A stretch of 9,052 nucleotides of DNA from Bacteroidota bacterium (GTDB taxonomy: Bacteria > Bacteroidota > Bacteroidia > Bacteroidales > GCA-2748055), in contig JAUVIT010000047.1 of assembly GCA_030592605.1 (NCBI GenBank), forward strand, positions 1 through 9,052. Direction: 5' to 3'. This document shows positions 7,529 through 9,052 of the stretch, in pieces. The notes below the pieces were generated by a model. That model did not search any database. It worked only from the letters and a program-made list of their open reading frames with translations, and was not told the DNA's origin. The first letter of the stretch is position 1. The number at the start of each line of letters is the position of its first letter. The position numbers and the translations under genes are program-made.

Positions 7529-7563
7529 TAAAGTTATAGTAAACAGTTCAATCTGAGTGCAAA
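7529..7563 (-). promoter_or_regulatory. Possible Bacteroidota-type promoter for the tolC-adaptor-tsaB run
   Basis: On the minus strand TAACTTTA (7529-7536) matches the TAnnTTTG -7 consensus at seven of eight positions, and a TTTG (7560-7563) lies 23 bases upstream as a possible -33 element, at the long end of acceptable spacing. A transcript from here would have a leader of roughly 15-20 bases before the tolC ATG. The -33 element would lie within the first codons of the divergent metallopeptidase gene. The match is partial, so this is only a candidate. Confidence 0.22.
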
Positions 7564-8225
7564 AATCACAAAATATATTGCATTATAAAGGGCTGGGTGA
7601 AGTTTCTTTTATCCGGAGCCCACGGGCAAGGAACCTATCTATCCGGATAAACCAGCGGGGGGAGGTCAGGGTGACCATGCCCCGTTTCGTTAGTCAGAAG
7701 AAGGCGGAGCGATTTTTTCTTTCAAAGCAGGACTGGGTCCTCAAGCGCTTAAATGGCTTAAATTCATTTGATTGCAGAGGAACTTTGCCGCCTGAAGGAG
7801 GGATCATACAGATCAGGGGAAAGGATTATCCTGTACACTTATTACGGGGCGATGTGGATGTTGAAGCTGCCATCTGGCGAATGCTTCAAAAGGAGGCGCT
7901 TCTGTATTTGCCCGGAAGGGTAAGGGAACTCGCTGAAAAACATGCTTATAAAATAAGCGGGCTAAAGATCAGGAAGATGCTTACCCGGTGGGGCAGCTGT
8001 ACGGCCAGGAAGAGTATCAACCTGAACAGCTGGCTGGTGATGCTTCCGGAATATCTTTCCGATTACGTGATTCTGCATGAACTTGCACATACCAGGTTTC
8101 CAGATCATAGCCAAAGATTCTGGGCAGAACTTGATAGTGTTACCGGGGGACTGTCGAAACAACTCCGGAGTGAACTAAGGAGCCAACAGATCATGTGTTT
8201 TCCCGGGAAATTTCCGGATCAATAA
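7557..8225 (+). CDS. YgjP/DUF45-family zinc metallopeptidase-like protein
   Basis: A 222-residue protein with no signal peptide, so probably cytoplasmic. The N-terminal part (about 14-45) has VSFIRSPRARNLSIRINQRGEVRVTMPR, the beta-rich opening typical of YgjP/DUF45 proteins. The C-terminal part has the family hallmark RWGSC (144-148), INLNSWLVMLP (154-164), and the zinc site HELAH (174-178) followed by H184 and FW, giving H174 and H178 as ligands, E175 as catalytic base and H184 as probable third ligand. Members resemble M48 and SprT/WLM peptidases; some relatives sit with restriction or DNA-repair genes, but the cellular substrate of stand-alone members is not established. The only start that keeps the whole frame is GTG at 7557, just after an in-frame TGA (7554-7556); TTG at 7578 is an alternative that would lose seven residues. 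It is divergent from tolC across 51 bases and overlaps the converging outer-membrane protein gene by seven bases at its 3' end. Confidence 0.88.
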   Translation: MQKSQNILHYKGLGEVSFIRSPRARNLSIRINQRGEVRVTMPRFVSQKKAERFFLSKQDWVLKRLNGLNSFDCRGTLPPEGGIIQIRGKDYPVHLLRGDVDVEAAIWRMLQKEALLYLPGRVRELAEKHAYKISGLKIRKMLTRWGSCTARKSINLNSWLVMLPEYLSDYVILHELAHTRFPDHSQRFWAELDSVTGGLSKQLRSELRSQQIMCFPGKFPDQ

Positions 8226-8845
8226 ATTCCGAAAATCAATTCAGCAGTAAGCGTGATGGAGTTAAAGGCCGGGTCTCCTCTCAAATCTATGTTATAGGAA
8301 GGGATAATATTCAAATAAGTGTGTTTATCCAATTGTCGCTGATATCCCACACCAATTCCCACGTTGGTTTTAATTCGGGTTTCAATAGATTCCCCTGATA
8401 GTACAATCTCACCGTACTCCTCCGAACTTGCCTTCAAGCTAGTTACGATCAGCGTATTAAGGGTCCCTGTAATCAACATGGAATTAGGGCCTTGTTCCCA
8501 GGGACGGAAGTAGGCTGTTAATGGTATCCCGACGGTCTGCTCCATATAGGAAGTCCTGATTTTATCATCCGCATCTTCGGGTTCGACTCCAAAATTGTCC
8601 GGATAATCCATAATTGAGGAGGTTTTATAAACGTAGTCGATACCTGCTTTAAGGAACCAGTATTCATATTCCCAGTAGATAAAACTTACTCCTGCTCCGA
8701 ATCCGGGCTCTCTAGTAGGCTCCTCCCCCCTGATCCAGGAATAGTTGCCCTGAATATTTCCTCCAAGGAAAATATTGATCTGTGCCTGGGCGGCAACAGA
8801 TGCAATTAGAAATACAAGCAGGAAAACAGTTTTTTTTAAAAACAT
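8219..8845 (-). CDS. Secreted outer-membrane beta-barrel protein (PorT/OMP_b-brl_2-like)
   Basis: A 208-residue protein with a clean signal peptide (MFLKKTV, hydrophobic core, probable cleavage AQA|QIN after residue 21). The rest alternates polar and hydrophobic residues in short amphipathic strands rich in glycine and aromatics (for example FGAGVSFIYWEYEYWFLKAG, then VGIGVGYQRQL, then TYLNIIPSYNIDLRG and a terminal LTAELIFGIY), consistent with an eight-stranded barrel ending at the C-terminus. This resembles the porin-family/PorT-like barrels abundant in Bacteroidota, but I recognise no specific function. I choose the ATG at 8845 over an in-frame GTG at 8851 because it begins the signal peptide directly. 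The 3' end overlaps the metallopeptidase gene tail to tail by seven bases, and a hairpin separates it from the gene upstream, so it is probably transcribed alone. Confidence 0.8.
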   Translation of the reverse strand: MFLKKTVFLLVFLIASVAAQAQINIFLGGNIQGNYSWIRGEEPTREPGFGAGVSFIYWEYEYWFLKAGIDYVYKTSSIMDYPDNFGVEPEDADDKIRTSYMEQTVGIPLTAYFRPWEQGPNSMLITGTLNTLIVTSLKASSEEYGEIVLSGESIETRIKTNVGIGVGYQRQLDKHTYLNIIPSYNIDLRGDPAFNSITLTAELIFGIY

Positions 8846-8861
8846 CTGCACGAGATTTCTA

Positions 8862-8869
8862 CAAAACTA
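8862..8869 (-). promoter_or_regulatory. Candidate -7 box for the outer-membrane barrel gene
   Basis: On the minus strand TAGTTTTG is an exact match to the Bacteroidota -7 consensus TAnnTTTG, and it lies 16 bases upstream of the ATG at 8845. The predicted transcript would have a short leader of about ten bases. I see no convincing TTTG about 20 bases further upstream, so the call rests on the -7 box alone. Confidence 0.32.
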
Positions 8870-8911
8870 ATATATAATTCATTTGATTGTTCAGGAATTT
8901 ATCAAACAAAG

Positions 8912-8942
8912 GTAGCCGCTACTTATTAATAGTAGCGGCTAC
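8912..8942 (-). terminator. Strong hairpin, probable terminator of the partial gene at the right edge
   Basis: GTAGCCGCTACT (8912-8923) and AGTAGCGGCTAC (8931-8942) are perfect 12-base inverted repeats around a seven-base loop (TATTAAT). On the minus strand the stem begins 34 bases after the stop codon at 8977 and is followed by CTTTGTTTG, which is T-rich though not a pure T tract. No plus-strand gene ends just before it and its plus-strand downstream side is not T-rich, so termination of the minus-strand gene is the best reading. It also sits upstream of the barrel gene and would insulate it. Confidence 0.6.
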
Positions 8943-8976
8943 TGGTTGAATGGTACAAAGCGTGATTAAGCTCGCT

Positions 8977-9052
8977 CTATTGTTTTTCGAATACGAAGGT
9001 TTCAAACATCTCACCCATATCCGAAGCCGCTTCGGAATCTACATTAAGATCT
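8977..9052 (-). CDS. C-terminal end of an unrecognised protein (truncated by window edge)
   Basis: On the minus strand the frame is open from the window edge to a TAG at 8977-8979 and encodes about 24 residues, beginning D-L-N-V-D-S-E-A-A-S-D and ending M-G-E-M-F-E-T-F-V-F-E-K-Q. The acidic, then aromatic tail looks like a genuine soluble C-terminus, and the strong hairpin downstream supports a gene ending here. Too little is visible to name a family. The opposite strand is also open over this stretch, but lacks comparable support. Confidence 0.5.
   Translation of the reverse strand, partial: DLNVDSEAASDMGEMFETFVFEKQ

Noticed and set aside
9021..9035. Small inverted repeat CCGAAG-CCG-CTTCGG
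   Set aside because: It lies inside the partial minus-strand coding region, has no T tract, and is explained by ordinary codons for S-E-A-A-S.
8950..9052. Plus-strand open frame starting at ATG 8950 and running off the window
   Set aside because: It lies opposite a better-supported minus-strand C-terminus that is followed by a terminator-like hairpin, and its residues show no recognisable pattern. It cannot be fully excluded because it is cut by the window edge.
1..9052. CRISPR array, insertion sequence, tRNA gene, or a defence or toxin-antitoxin module
   Set aside because: I saw no regularly spaced repeats, transposase motifs, terminal repeats or tRNA-like folds. The YgjP-like peptidase has relatives near restriction systems, but no restriction genes are present here.

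Overview
The window looks like a chromosomal segment from a member of the Bacteroidota, plausibly a Bacteroidales/Marinilabiliales-type organism. The evidence is the EF-P sequence style, a PorT/OMP_b-brl_2-like outer-membrane protein, a TolC/adaptor pair of the type common in this phylum, the absence of Shine-Dalgarno sequences ahead of nearly every start, and a TAnnTTTG-type -7 box. The phylum call is inference; I could not run any database search.

Layout. (1) Positions 1-2104, plus strand: the end of a surface-polysaccharide locus. It holds the C-terminal part of a Wzz-type chain-length determinant, translationally coupled (ATGA overlap) to an O-antigen ligase/polymerase-family membrane protein. 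(2) Positions 2110-7505, minus strand: a tight five-gene run, read right to left as TolC-family outer-membrane channel, periplasmic adaptor of an efflux pump, TsaB, elongation factor P, and a GAF-SpoIIE (RsbU-type) serine phosphatase. The gaps are 13, 6, 53 and 14 bases, and I see no GC-rich terminator within the run. (3) Positions 7557-8225, plus strand: a YgjP/DUF45 zinc metallopeptidase-like protein, divergent from tolC. (4) Positions 8219-8845, minus strand: a small outer-membrane beta-barrel protein whose 3' end overlaps the metallopeptidase gene tail to tail. (5) Positions 8977-9052, minus strand: the last 24 codons of an unrecognised gene, followed by a strong hairpin (8912-8942) that probably terminates it.

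How the genes may work together. The left pair would set the length of a lipid-linked polysaccharide and polymerise it or transfer it to its acceptor. TolC plus the adaptor form two thirds of a tripartite export system, and no inner-membrane pump gene is present here. TsaB (t6A37 tRNA modification) and EF-P (rescue of polyproline stalling) are both translation-fidelity functions, co-directional with the efflux genes and the signalling phosphatase. I found no CRISPR array, mobile element, tRNA or rRNA, and no clear sign of a new defence or mobile system. The window is mostly ordinary core genome; the points of interest are gene order, a PGKGP-type EF-P loop, an orphan phosphatase and a few small regulatory-looking structures.
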